64,000 nucleotides of DNA, taken from Enoplolaimus lenunculus (taxonomy: Eukaryota > Nematoda > Enoplea > Enoplida > Thoracostomopsidae). The notes below the pieces were generated by a model. That model had not been told where the DNA came from. It made no database searches and saw only the letters and a list, made by a program, of their open reading frames with translations. The position numbers were made by a program, and so were the translations under genes. The stretch is from contig JASANG010002458.1 in NCBI GenBank assembly GCA_030248215.1, positions 62,001 through 126,000 of the forward strand, read 5' to 3'. Below are positions 1 to 10,771 of the stretch, piece by piece (positions within the stretch are counted from its first letter, which is position 1; every line of letters begins with the position of its first letter).

Positions 1-196
1 AACACAATTGAAATATGCAAAGGCTTTATACATAAACTAGTTAATTCAACTAAAACTTTTATTTTTGCAAGAATCTTGCTGAGTTCTTTTAAATTGGACA
101 ATTGCACCACACTTATAATGAAAAACTAAACGAGTACTTAGTGATATAACTACAAATTACAAACTGATATCCCGTGTCGTCTTGTTAGGGCCGCCT

Positions 197-585
197 CAGG
201 GTGCAACCGGATTTCCGATTCCGATTAAATTTCCGATTCAAAACGAATTCCGATTCCGATTCCAATTCCGATTGAACAATCAATCGCTTTCGGAATTTTG
301 AAAGTTTCATTTTAATCTTACTTGTTGTGATACGTTGCATAAAAATTCTGTATTATTTATCATTTAAATTGCTTTCGATGAGTTAACTTATCAATAATTC
401 ATTGTAGTTTAGCTTTTTTTTTGAAAATTATTGCCAGCTAACAGACGCCCTAAATCAACATTGTATTTGTCAAAGCAAATTATCCGTAGTCACAAAATTT
501 TTAGTTCCGATACCGATTCCGATTACAATTCCAGATAAACTTGCTGTTCCGACTCCGATATAATCCATTTCCACTTAGCACCGTG
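197..585. mobile_element. hAT-type MITE (CAGGGTGCAACCGG ends, GATTCC repeats)
   Basis: The element starts CAGGGTGCAACCGG and ends near GCACCGTG. Both ends carry repeats of a GATTCC-type unit. The flanking 8-mers GGCCGCCT (left) and GGCTGCCC (right) match at 6 of 8 positions, which fits an aged hAT target duplication. It lies in the last visible VPS26 intron. There is no coding capacity. Confidence 0.7.
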
Positions 586-634
586 GGCTGCCCCTTAATC
601 AGGTGATCGTGTCCAAAGTAACGAGCACTCTTAC

Positions 635-3600
635 CTGCTGCTTGAAATACCTTCTATCTTCTTCGTCTACCAGCACGAGATTTAGAAAATATCGAACTGA
701 GAATTTTTTGTTTACTTCACGCATTGTAGGAGTCAGATCATAACCGGCTAAGAAAAGACGGATTGGAATGGATTCGCCTATAAAACACATTAGCTTCTTC
801 ATAATAAACAATCAACACTTGAATTGGGACGAAGTCAAAGATCTGAAGGAATAAATAAATAAATAAATAAATAAATAAAAATAGTGAGTTAATTAATTTA
901 CGCAGTATATAACATGCGCATGCCAAGGTTCCAACTGGACCTTTAATTCACTGTAACTCTAATTCTAAATAGCTTTTGATGCCGAATTTTGATATACCAT
1001 GTATATACAGCCCACACAAACCAACATCTGAGTTTATTATTATTATTATTAGTTTGTTTTTTACAGGTTTACGAAAACATGCGTGAGATGTTGTCACAAA
1101 GCTATTTGGTTCAGTATAAAGTGAACTGTCTGCTTCATGGTTTTCAACTTTTCACGCTAGAATCTTTAGCAATATAACAATAGGGAAAATAGCGGTACCT
1201 CGAACTGGTGCACCGTCCATAATCTCGTATTTGGCAATAGTTTCGTTTTCATTAAATACGTTTACACCTGTGCCAACCGTTTCCCGTTTCATAATTGCAA
1301 TCTCCATATGTTTAATTTTTATACGAACAAGAAGAAAATATATCTTGCCCACAATTGCATCTTTCAGGTGGTATCTGCAAAGCAACAATGGATTAAAGAT
1401 TCGAATCTACGTACGTAAACGCGCGCCGAACTGTTCTCACTTTCCATCGTGTGTCAATATCGCTACGATAAGCCATGTTTTACTTAATTTATGGGGTTGT
1501 CCTTATTTTTTCTTAGCTAGCCTAATATTAAGATGCATAAATTTTTTTGTATTACTGCGCGTATATCAACTCTGGTCACGCGTGCGAGCAACATGTTAAT
1601 TATGATTATAACTGTATACGATTTCCAATCATACTAATCCATGCAACTTCAAGTATATAAATAAAATAGTTAGATTAGCATTAACCACATGATACAGCTA
1701 TTGAATGTAAACGCTGTACTTTGAGCGATTGTACTCGAATTCAATATGAAGGCAATCTTCAATGCCAACTTCCATTTTAATGTTGCTGTTTGTATGGTCG
1801 GGATACGTTGAAAGAGTGTGAACTACAAGATCCAGCTCGCGCACGATATCTGTCATTCGCCGTACAATTGTTACTCGAAGGAAATACCTAAAAACATCTT
1901 GTTCAGCGCAATCTTTCGCAAACAGATTTTTATGTAACATTTAGTGCTGAAGCGATATATCCGTAAAATTGGAGTAACTGTACTGTCAGCAGCATATCAA
2001 CCGATGATGATAGTTTGAAAATTTTCACAGTCCGCGGTAAAAATGTATAACTGTGTACCATTTTAGAAATAAATAATTTTATCAAGAACATAATTATCGT
2101 CGGAATTAAAACAAAACCGTACACTTATGATTACGTAATTTTTTGCAAATGCCGTTGCAACTTATTTCACATCGTTGAATATAAATGTTTCTTAAAGTGC
2201 GAAGCATAACACAGCGCATTTCTACCGAGGCTATTAACAGGGTTTCTGTGGGTTTTTTTAAATAAAATGGGTTTTTCGAATACGTTCGAACAGACATATA
2301 ATTAGTACGTATGTATTATATATACATACATGCATCTACGTATAAGTTTACAAATACGTATACATACGCATAAAAAATACGCATTGAAATGAGTCATAGC
2401 TGCAGTGCTAAGTGAAATAGGTAACTTTCCGATAGGGGAAGGTGCCAAAATATTTTATTTGTCTCAGTTCGTATTTTTGATTTAAGTTTCAGTATTAGGT
2501 AAATTTGTTTTCTGTGAAAAACACTTGGAACACTCGGAAGACTAGGGGGTTTCTAGTGGGTTTGTTTGAATTTCGAGGGTTTTTTTAAACAAACTGGGTG
2601 AAAACCCCCTATTTCACCCAAAAAACCCGTGGCTATTAACTTCAGCATGCCATTGCTCTAGGCAATCCGCTAGCTATATTTAAAGCTTAATGATTTAATA
2701 TAACGCCAACTGAATATAACGGTGGTACTAACCTTAACTTCACATTGGCCCCAGTGTATGACTCATAAGGCTTTTCAACGTTAAGGAATTCGAAAGGATA
2801 GACCGTATTCTGTAGCAGTTCACCGGGACGTGCCAAGTCTTTGATCAAGGAGATAAATTCCAAGTGATTTCCCCGGTCGTAGTAGACTTCTAGAAATTTT
2901 GTTAAAAGAACTAAATGCTTCAACTAACGCAATGCTTGAAGCCAAAAGGTGTCACATTTGATAATATAAAGCTGTGATACCCGTTAAAGATTTTGAGTAA
3001 CTTTCGCACGAATCTAAGGAAATTGTAATTGCCGAAACATCAAGCTTACTCAAGCGGGATTTCTAAAAGTGACGTTTTCGTGTGCATACTTTGGCCAACT
3101 GCAAAATTGGCTTGAACTGCTCATCGCATTCGCTTACCGAGCGCAGGTTCCCCTTACCACCAGGTCTCCAACCCCACACTAGAAACGGCTCGCGTCTTCT
3201 TCACAAAAAACATTGGAATTGGACATATATATACAATGATTAGTAACAACACAATTTATTCGAAGTGTTTTCCCCGCTAAAACGGACTCTATTAATTTTT
3301 TTACGTACCTATTTGACTTCTCATGAATCATGACCAATCATAAACGTCTTTCGGAACTGAGCTATCGGTGTAAATTTATCTGCGATCCGTCAATATTGGT
3401 TTATGGGCAATTGTTGGTTTCATCAAGGAAGTCTCATGGGTGGGGTGTGGCTTTTCAATAAAGCAATGATCTTTTTCTGGCACGCCTAAATCTCGAAGGA
3501 AAACTAGCTTCTCGTCTTGTACATATGACAGGAATCAGATCTTGTGTTTAAACCAGAAATTTCTCACGTGGAAATCAATAAATATAATCCAAGTTTAAAT

Positions 3601-5387
3601 GACAGACAACGTACCAATTTGGCCAATAAACTCGACTTTAATGCCTTGATGGTCTAATTTCATTCCAATCTTTTTCAATTTGACAAAAACCTGAAGCAAT
3701 TTGAAAACTGTTTATCATCTTGCTAAGATCTCTGATAAAGTACATGCCATTTCAAGCGTCCTACAACAAACAATCTATGACACATTTGGTAATTAAACAC
3801 AGCACAATCACTGATTCAGCATTATTGGTATATTTATGCTTTCAATTTTGGTCGTGTGTTACTGCGGAATAGTGAAAAGCACACAAAACTGTGACCGATC
3901 AAAAATTCGAAAATTCATTCGAACTGCTGTACTGGAAACAATAATATATAGAACCTTTCCAGAAATGGATTCTCCATCATAGTAAAGATAACATCTTTCT
4001 TTTCGGCCATCTTCAGTTTTTAAATCAGCTGTTTTTCGGTTTTCGGCATCATCCAGCTGTATTTCAACGTCAGCAGACTGGCCAAATCCAAGAAAACTCT
4101 AAAACAGGCAAACGAATAAATTGAGTGGCCAGACATGTTTACGCAAGTGCGTAATTACGAGACGACTCTCTGTACACAAGTACTCATATAATTTTTAAGC
4201 CACGTTCCTAATTTTTTAAAAATGTGTTACATACTGGCACAGTGTTCCGCGCCGCCGGACAGCAGTGGTTTGGCTTTGTGGTAAGCTTTTTAATAGCAGG
4301 AACGGGCGCTCTCGATCTAAAAAGCACGACTGAGACAGAGACCGAGACCCAACCTACCGAGACCGATTCATCGAAAATAAAAGATTTTTCTAACAAAAGT
4401 TTTGAATATTTTTCACCTGATCAGAATTGCCGTTTAATTCATACAATAAAACTAATAAATCGCCGCCAAACTTTTCTTTTTTACTTTATTTACCAGTACC
4501 ACTTAGGGATTATGGAACCAACTCAACGATTATAAACTTTCACATAACTACCTCCAACTCCAATTATAACAGACGTTGCGCTCATATGAAAATGAACTTG
4601 AGCGGATAATATGCAACCGTCAGCGCCAATATTATGTAATGAAAACATCACTTGCTAATCACTCTGGAAAACTCATTCACTTTGTTTGCATTGTGCAATT
4701 TTATTTACTTGTTTACTTTCGCACCCCATAGCTAACGTGAAACGCTAACCTAAACCTTAGCCATCCGCGTCATAATGTAGTAAGATAATCGCTATGAGGA
4801 AACTTGGCCCCCATTTTCAACAAGGTCGTCCTAGGACTGTCTACCGTATTATCGACTGGATACCGCGTTTATAGCGCGACAATTTGCCATTGCGCTCACG
4901 GCATAGCCCTCATGTCAGTTTGGGTAGGAAGCGGGACTACAAACCTTTTAACTAAGCAGCTGGAAAACCGGGTTACGGGTGTTTTAAACTAGCGACCTTC
5001 TGCGTGTCGAGCAGACGCTACTACCACTGCGCCACGTAGGCCGCTTGCCCAACTAGTTCTATCGTCGACTATATCTCGACCGTATGCTGCTGGCAAGCAT
5101 ACTACACAATGTACACTGCATGTGCACAGGGACAAGCATGTCTCACAATGTACTTGCTGATATGTAGGTTGTCAGTTTGAAATCACCTCACGCCTGCTTC
5201 TGCAGCTACAGCATTAAACAGTCAGAAGTACACAACTGATCCTACCAAGGCGGACATGCATAAAAACACTACTTATCAACTTAACCAATTGTTTCGCACG
5301 AACAAGACTACATACAAACTATCTCCTTGAAGCTTCAAATATCATGTTTCCAACTAAAACAATGAATTCGACGTAAACACTTACCAT
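635..5387 (-). CDS. VPS26: VPS26 retromer subunit, seven exons, 3' end outside window
   Basis: This encodes the arrestin-fold VPS26 subunit of retromer, which recycles cargo from endosomes to the Golgi or plasma membrane. Exons, 5' to 3' on the minus strand: 5385-5387, 3955-4098, 3615-3690, 2733-2889, 1720-1887, 1199-1374 and 635-777. Every junction has GT/AG and the phases agree, giving 289 codons to the last visible exon. Conserved stretches include SFLGFGQSA, HQGIKVEFIGQI, YYDRGNH, VEKPYESYTGANVKLR, KMEVGIEDCLHIEFEYN, KYEIMDGAPVRG and GESIPIRLFLAGYDLTPTM. The chain stops at RRYFKQQ followed by a GTAAGA donor; about 40 family C-terminal residues are missing and must lie left of the window. 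The first exon is inferred: exon 2 begins AGT TTT CTT directly after an acceptor, and an ATG followed at once by GTAAGT sits at 5381-5387. Identity is near certain; the one-codon first exon is likely but unproven. Confidence 0.95.
849..880. repeat. AAAT/AATA microsatellite
   Basis: About eight uninterrupted copies of a 4-bp AAAT-type unit in the VPS26 intron between exons 6 and 7. Confidence 0.9.
2238..2631. mobile_element. hAT-type MITE with perfect 8-bp target duplication GCTATTAA
   Basis: The element begins CAGGGTTTCTGTGGG and ends CCCAAAAAACCCGTG. Exact GCTATTAA copies flank it at 2230-2237 and 2632-2639. G/T-rich GGGTTTTT tracts lie at both ends. It sits in the VPS26 intron between exons 4 and 5, 102 bp from exon 4. 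It has no ORF of its own. Confidence 0.85.
4800..5045 (-). mobile_element. Probable tRNA-derived SINE
   Basis: Read on the minus strand, 5043 to about 4985 looks like a tRNA: a box-A-like TGGCGCAGTGGTAG, then a five-base-pair anticodon-type stem (TCTGC/GCAGA), then a degenerate T arm (GTCGCTAGTTTAAAAC). A roughly 190-bp unrelated body follows to 4800. The anticodon loop lacks U33 and the T arm is decayed, so it is not a functional tRNA. It lies in VPS26 intron 1. Confidence 0.5.
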
Positions 5388-6068
5388 ATCAATAGTAATT
5401 TAATCGGTTTAGCGATTCCCAGGAAATACCATCAATAAATCAATTACCCTTGCATTACATTACAAGGACTAATAATTTTGCGATAGCTAAGTCTTCTATA
5501 TGTGATGTTCGGGTGACACGAGCGTACTTTAGCTAGGTTGCAGAGATATTGTTTTTAAGGCCAGCGTTGCCGTAAGTATATTTCGATCCAAGATGAAGAA
5601 CAAAATTTTGCGGGACAAAATTTGTTACAAAGTGGAAGCCCTTGGAGGTGACAACTGCTTCATTACAAGGTTACCACTATTAGACCATGAATACGATAAA
5701 GACCGTTCCATTGTCCCGGGACAGCAATATACCAAGAGTGCAAACATATCCACTCCTGTTTACATATGCACAGCCAAATATAGGTATATATAAAATATGT
5801 ATTTTATAATATATACAAAGAAGAATGTGGTGTAGTAGGGGCAGCTTTTACTTTTCTCAGGGTGGGTGGGGGCTTCGCAGCCCACCTGACCCCGTATATA
5901 TACTGGCAATGTGGCGTACTATGGGCAGTTTTTACTTTCATTTGGGTTTGGGTTGCAGCACACCGTGAACCCCCAGTATCAAAGGATTCTGACGCTGTCG
6001 AGAGCAGTATAAAGTGTTCCAATAAATAAAAGTTGCATTTGAGGGGGTTTGTGGCCCATCCTGCTTAG
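5388..6068. other. No gene recognised
   Basis: Region upstream of VPS26. Only short unrelated ORFs are seen, with no recognisable motif. It presumably holds the VPS26 promoter, but I see no clear element. Confidence 0.5.
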
Positions 6069-6720
6069 GACATGGCCCATGTATGGAACAGAGCCGGATC
6101 GTTTTTCGGCGGGGCCGTAATAGAATCAGTTTAAGCTTAGGCTTTTAGACTAGGCTTAGGCTCAGGCTTCGGTATAGGCTCATACTTACACTTAATAGAC
6201 CATTAGGCTAGGCTTTAGCCTTAGGAATATGCTACTACTGTTCCGACCCTGTTCTATACATTGTCCGCTGTCTTAACTGTCCCGCTGTCCCAATTGTGCT
6301 AATTGTCTGTAAACTGTCCCAATTGTCCTAACTGTCCCACTGTTCCAACTGTTCAACTGTTCCGCTGTCCCGCTGTCCCAACTGTACCGTTGTCACAACT
6401 GTCCCGCTGTCCTGCTGTCCCAACTGTCTCAACTGACAAGACTGTCCCAGCTGTCAAACTGTTCCAACTGTCCCAATTGTCCAACCACCTTGCTGTCACA
6501 ACTGTCCCGCTGGCCCATCTGTCCCGCTGTCCCATCTGTCCCTCTGTCCCCGCTGTCCTGCTGTCCCAACTGTCAAAACTGTCCCAACTGTCCGGCTGTC
6601 GCAAGTGCGTTGATGTCCCGCTGTCCCAACTGTCCCAATTATATTTGTTGTGTGTACACCTTTACCTACTTTTCTGTCCTGGGAAAATGGGACCGCCTTT
6701 TTAGGGTAACATTGACCATT
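6069..6720 (+). mobile_element. Composite repeat: TTAGGC-like tract plus CTGTCCC minisatellite
   Basis: It opens with GGCCCATGTATGGAACAG, followed by a degenerate TTAGGC/TAGGCT tract (6135-6230). A minisatellite of CTGTCCCAA/CTGTCCCGC units follows (about 6262-6660). It closes with GGGAAAATGGGACCGCC and TAACATTGACC. The same order recurs at 27.07-28.30 kb. Class unknown. Confidence 0.6.
6262..6660. repeat. CTGTCCC minisatellite (about 9-10 bp units)
   Basis: Tandem imperfect units such as CTGTCCCAA, CTGTCCCGC and CTGTTCCAA. Because the units lack stops, spurious Pro/Cys/Ser-rich ORFs run through on both strands. Confidence 0.9.
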
Positions 6721-6874
6721 ATGTACTTACATCAAAATCATTCACCAATTTTGACTTAGGTTGTAAGTACTGTCCTCCAGCAGAGCTTTTGACTTTAGGT
6801 TTTGTAACTTGCAAATTACATGCACCTAATTTTGCCGTTTTTGCATCAAATTTGTAATTTTGTCATCAACATAT

Positions 6875-7659
6875 GGGGCCCATGTATAGAACAGGGCCGG
6901 ATCGTTTTCCGGATGGGCTATAACAGAGTCAGTTTAATTTTTAACACGTTTGGTTCCTATTACAATAGCGGGTAATATTTTGCCTAAAAAGTAATACACT
7001 TAAATCCGCTGTCAAATTCAAAAAATTTGAATTGTCTGCTATCTTAATGTGACATCCGCTATTTGTACTGCAATATCATATGATATTCGAAATATTGCCC
7101 TTATGACATGTTTGAAAATGTCTACAAGTTGCGATAAACTAGCCTGAATGTCATGTAGAATATCATAAGATACTAAAATTTAAAGTTTGCATTATTTATA
7201 CTTAGGAATATATTTTGCCAGAACTTTCGCCAGAAACAGAAAAATAGAAGCTAATTTAGTATTCGAAATCAGTTACAGCTAAATTATCTGACTTTTTGTT
7301 ATATTATACGAGCTCATAAACTTCATTGTCCTGCATGATACCACGTGATTTTCGGTAGAATTTCGGAATATCATATGATGTTCCCATAAATGACCTGCGG
7401 TATCATGTGACATATAGCTGTGTATACGATGATTTCTTGAGATGCGGAATTTGTAAGCCAATATCATGTGACATTCACATTTTGTCTACAAACCGCCATT
7501 CAGATTACAAAATTTTATGTTGACATCGAATCCACATGAAACAAACCGTGTTCCGAGATGCTCCAGTTGTAAGGTGAACCCCGCATTTAGGCTTAGGCTT
7601 AGGCTTAGGCTTTGGAATATGCTTATACTACTGTTCCTGCACTGTTCTATAGATGGGCC
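6875..7659. mobile_element. Repeat element with GGCCCATGTATAGAACAG inverted ends
   Basis: The left end is GGCCCATGTATAGAACAGG. The right end CTGTTCTATAGATGGGCC is close to its reverse complement. It contains several ATCATATGATATTC motifs shared with 30.9 kb and 46.05 kb, and a perfect TTAGGC array near the right end. The 7552-7590 junction AAGGTGAACCCCGC matches the ends of the element at 30.09-31.11 kb, so it may be nested. Confidence 0.5.
7587..7612 (+). repeat. Interstitial telomere-type (TTAGGC)4 array
   Basis: Four uninterrupted TTAGGC units, the canonical nematode telomere unit. It is short and interior, so it is not a chromosome end. Confidence 0.85.
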
Positions 7660-8479
7660 ACATATGGTAAACCAGTCAAGTTCGAGTCATTTACAATAGC
7701 TGGGTAGTTGGTTGCGGAGACATTATTTGATTGTCAGCATCTGACTTAAATTCAATGTTGTTCTTAAATCGAGAGAGACTTTAGCTAGACTGGCAGCCGT
7801 TGAAGCTTTGAACTGTTTCATTAGAAACTTAAGACTACTTGCCCAAAATTAGCAGTCTTTAGAAACCATTTATTTGGGAAAATTAAAATACCTGTTGAAA
7901 AGCTCTGATAACTTTAAGTCTCAACTGCAAAACTTAAAAAATCTTGGCTAACGCGGGGTTCACGCTAAAAATGTGGCAGCACGGTCACATTTTGTCACAT
8001 TCTACATATTGTGTAACATTTTGTCTGCGATGTAACCCAATATGATTTAATAAATTTGCAATTTTTCATCGATACGAAACCTGCATCTGCGAACGGAATT
8101 TAGCTTACTAGAGATTGGATCTAGTGTTTGCAATTAAAATTTCGGACATTTTGCGGCACTTACCCATTTTGAAAGTGTAGACAGTATTCGCAGCATCACA
8201 AACAAAAAAATTCAAACCTAAACTAAGTTCCTTTATGTTGAATCTAGCACCTTGATCGCTGAGAAAATTTGATTTATTTAATCTGATTACATTATTATTT
8301 CCTTTATTATTGTCAAAAGATTGATTATAGTAAAGGATTTCACTGTATTTTTCTAAAAGGGAATAAAATCCAAATAATCAGAAGCGCTCTGTCTCACCAC
8401 GCGCTGTGTAGAATACAACTGCAACCAAAGTAGTTCCAATAAGTGATCCAATCTTAACATTGACCATAATGACACTGTA
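7660..8479. other. No gene recognised
   Basis: AT-rich sequence without convincing coding potential. A motif at about 7950 (GCGGGGTTCACGCTAAAAA) resembles other repeat ends in the window. Confidence 0.4.
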
Positions 8480-8915
8480 CTGTATTGGCCCGAATAAGAG
8501 GGGGTAATAAGAGGGGGTCCCCATTTTGAGTCCGATTCAATAGAAGTCGGTATACCTAATAGACCGTAAGCGGATAGAGTCCCTAAACCATAATTTGAGT
8601 CCATAAATTGCAATTTACCCTAATTGTAGCGCATAAATGACTCCAGGACCAAATAATGTGACTTCGAAACTTTAAAGCGTACTTAAATTTTGAAAGTACA
8701 TTCCTAAGTATAACCTTTTATTATCGCTCAAGCTATTGACACAAGACACATAAACGTTTAATTCAGCGGATAATTGCAGTATCGGATATATCAGTAACGA
8801 AGGACGGCTGAGAGCGGGTTTTAACTAAATAACAGTACGTAACCGAATAACAAGGGGGGTACCCTCTGGAGAGGCCAAATAAATATCAGTCCCCCTCTTA
8901 TTCGGGTCACTACAG
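8480..8915. mobile_element. Tc1/mariner-like MITE, TA target site
   Basis: Flanked by TA on both sides. The left end is CTGTATTGGCCCGAATAAGAGG and the right end is CCTCTTATTCGGGTCACTACAG, imperfect inverted repeats of about 22 bp. The same family occurs at 18416-18780 and 30132-30548, with partial copies inside hAT elements at 15.2 and 25.9 kb. Confidence 0.8.
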
Positions 8916-8989
8916 TAGGCAATATTTCAGATTTCAGCTAAAAGCTTTTCCAATGTCATTTGAGAAGTTAAATCATACCTGAGGTTGTA

Positions 8990-9095
8990 TACGAACGCCA
9001 GGTCTCCGAATCGTATGTATTTCCGATGACCACTCAGCCATAGGAGCTTGACACTTAAACCCAAGGGGGCTCTCATCCCTTGTGGAGATTTTGCA
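8990..9095 (-). mobile_element. tRNA-like SINE head
   Basis: Minus-strand sequence GAGAGCCCCCTTGGG...CAAGCTCCTATGGCTGAGTGG matches the unit at 11737-11838, including the box-A-like GGCTGAGTGG. The 3' half is diverged and no intact T arm is seen. Confidence 0.45.
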
Positions 9096-10771
9096 ATGTG
9101 CATATATGTACATTGTTGGCCAATGTATAGATGAGTGCTGTAACAGTGCATAAGCATGTTTTAAGCTTTGTATTTTACAGCTCCTTCCTTTATATAGTAT
9201 ACTTTATGTGGAAAGGTTTATTAGAATCAAAGAAAAAGAGCCAAAGTGCACATATAGTATGTCAATAAATAAATTATTTTCGATATTATATTTTAGCTAC
9301 TGTCTTTGATTAATTATTTTAATTATAGAAATATATTAAATATGCGAGCGGCACGCACCGCCCGTTGGTTCCGTTTAGTTCAGTATTTTTCTTTTGACAG
9401 TTTACTTTTATAAATTTTTTACTTGTTTGCTGCAAAACAAGCATCATTAAATGCTCGCGTTGATGCCAATCAACTGAAATCTGCAGTTGAGCTGAGTTAT
9501 ACAATTCAATCCCTCTAAAACGAAACACTTTGCAGCAAATAAATTACTAGACAAATCTCTATCACTTTCAGTTCAACTGGCTTTAAGCAAAATGAAATTG
9601 TTTAAACGCCACAGTAAATATGATATGATCGAAGCTGTATCATGGCAATTCATCGGACGTCAACTCGTCGACCGATAATTTGTAATCTGAAATTTCATCG
9701 CGCCGGTAATTTGTCGCACATCATTAGGCTTAATATTAGGCTTTTAGGCTCAAGATTACGTTTAAGATTATACTTAGAATTATTAGTAGGCTTTAAGATA
9801 CTGTTGGCGGCAAGCTGCCGGGCGACGAATTGTCGTAGATTCGACCGAAGCTATTTATATGCTCTCAATGTTATCGCATAATTTAATAGTCTGTAAAGTT
9901 CTAGGACAGCATATCATCATTTTCATCTTAAAAATTCACTGGTCCTGTGAGACGCACATATTTCAATCTGCTTCTTCCTTCTTCGAATGTAAGCGAGACT
10001 TCCCTGTAGTTCACGAGAAGGGTGAGTTGCAAGCCTTTTTTTGCGAACAAACTCAATACTGTTTTTAAAAGTTATTTAACGCGCATTTGAAAATCAAATA
10101 GATTCTTTTGTGTGAAAAGTTCAGGTAATATCAATGGTGCAGTAAAGGCTATTACTTAGAACAAAATCCAGCATGCATGACAACAATGATCGTAACATTG
10201 CTGTTTGCTTTACGCTCATAACGATTGTTTGGTTTAAACTCTCAGAGCAAAATATTTTAAGTTAGAATTTAAAAGAATAACGCTTAACGAAATACAAACT
10301 GAGAGTCGGATACAAGCAAAACTCAGTAATCCCAGATATCCTAAATTGAAAGTTCAATTTATTCGGCACAAGAAAGTTGTTAAAGACAAATAACTGACAA
10401 AACTTTATAGATTATTGCTGTAGAATTAGAAAAAATGGACAAATGTTATCAACATAAATTTTGATAGCATCTTAAAAAAATTTTATTAACCCAGAAATTG
10501 GGCAGAGAAGTAGTCGTTGTTAAATACAATGATAAACTATTGAGTTACAGACGCATGACTTAAATCTAATTCAGATTCAAGTCGATTTCAGAGCAAAATC
10601 AGGGACATGACTTTAATTTTATTGGCCGCAACTCACAATGTTCATGAATTTTAAGTGGCATCAAATGTCACACGTGTCACTGCAACGTTGTTTTATGAAG
10701 CTGAATATTCCTGTCAGTTCGTAATCCCACTTCGAACCAAATACTTAATCTTATTTCAGCTTCAGCAAATT
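9096..10771. other. No gene recognised; one candidate inverted-repeat unit
   Basis: AT-rich sequence. About 9648-9852 holds a possible short element with inverted GTCGACCGATAATTTG/CGACGAATTGTCGTAG ends around a TTAGGC-like tract (9725-9790). The rest shows no coding signal I trust. Confidence 0.4.

Noticed and set aside
4985-5043. tRNA gene on the minus strand
   Set aside because: The T arm is degenerate and position 33 is not U.
6303-6704. Long Cys/Pro/Ser-rich ORFs on both strands
   Set aside because: They are translations of the CTGTCCC minisatellite with no start context or domain.
7587-7612. Chromosome end
   Set aside because: Only four TTAGGC units inside flanking repeat DNA; interstitial.
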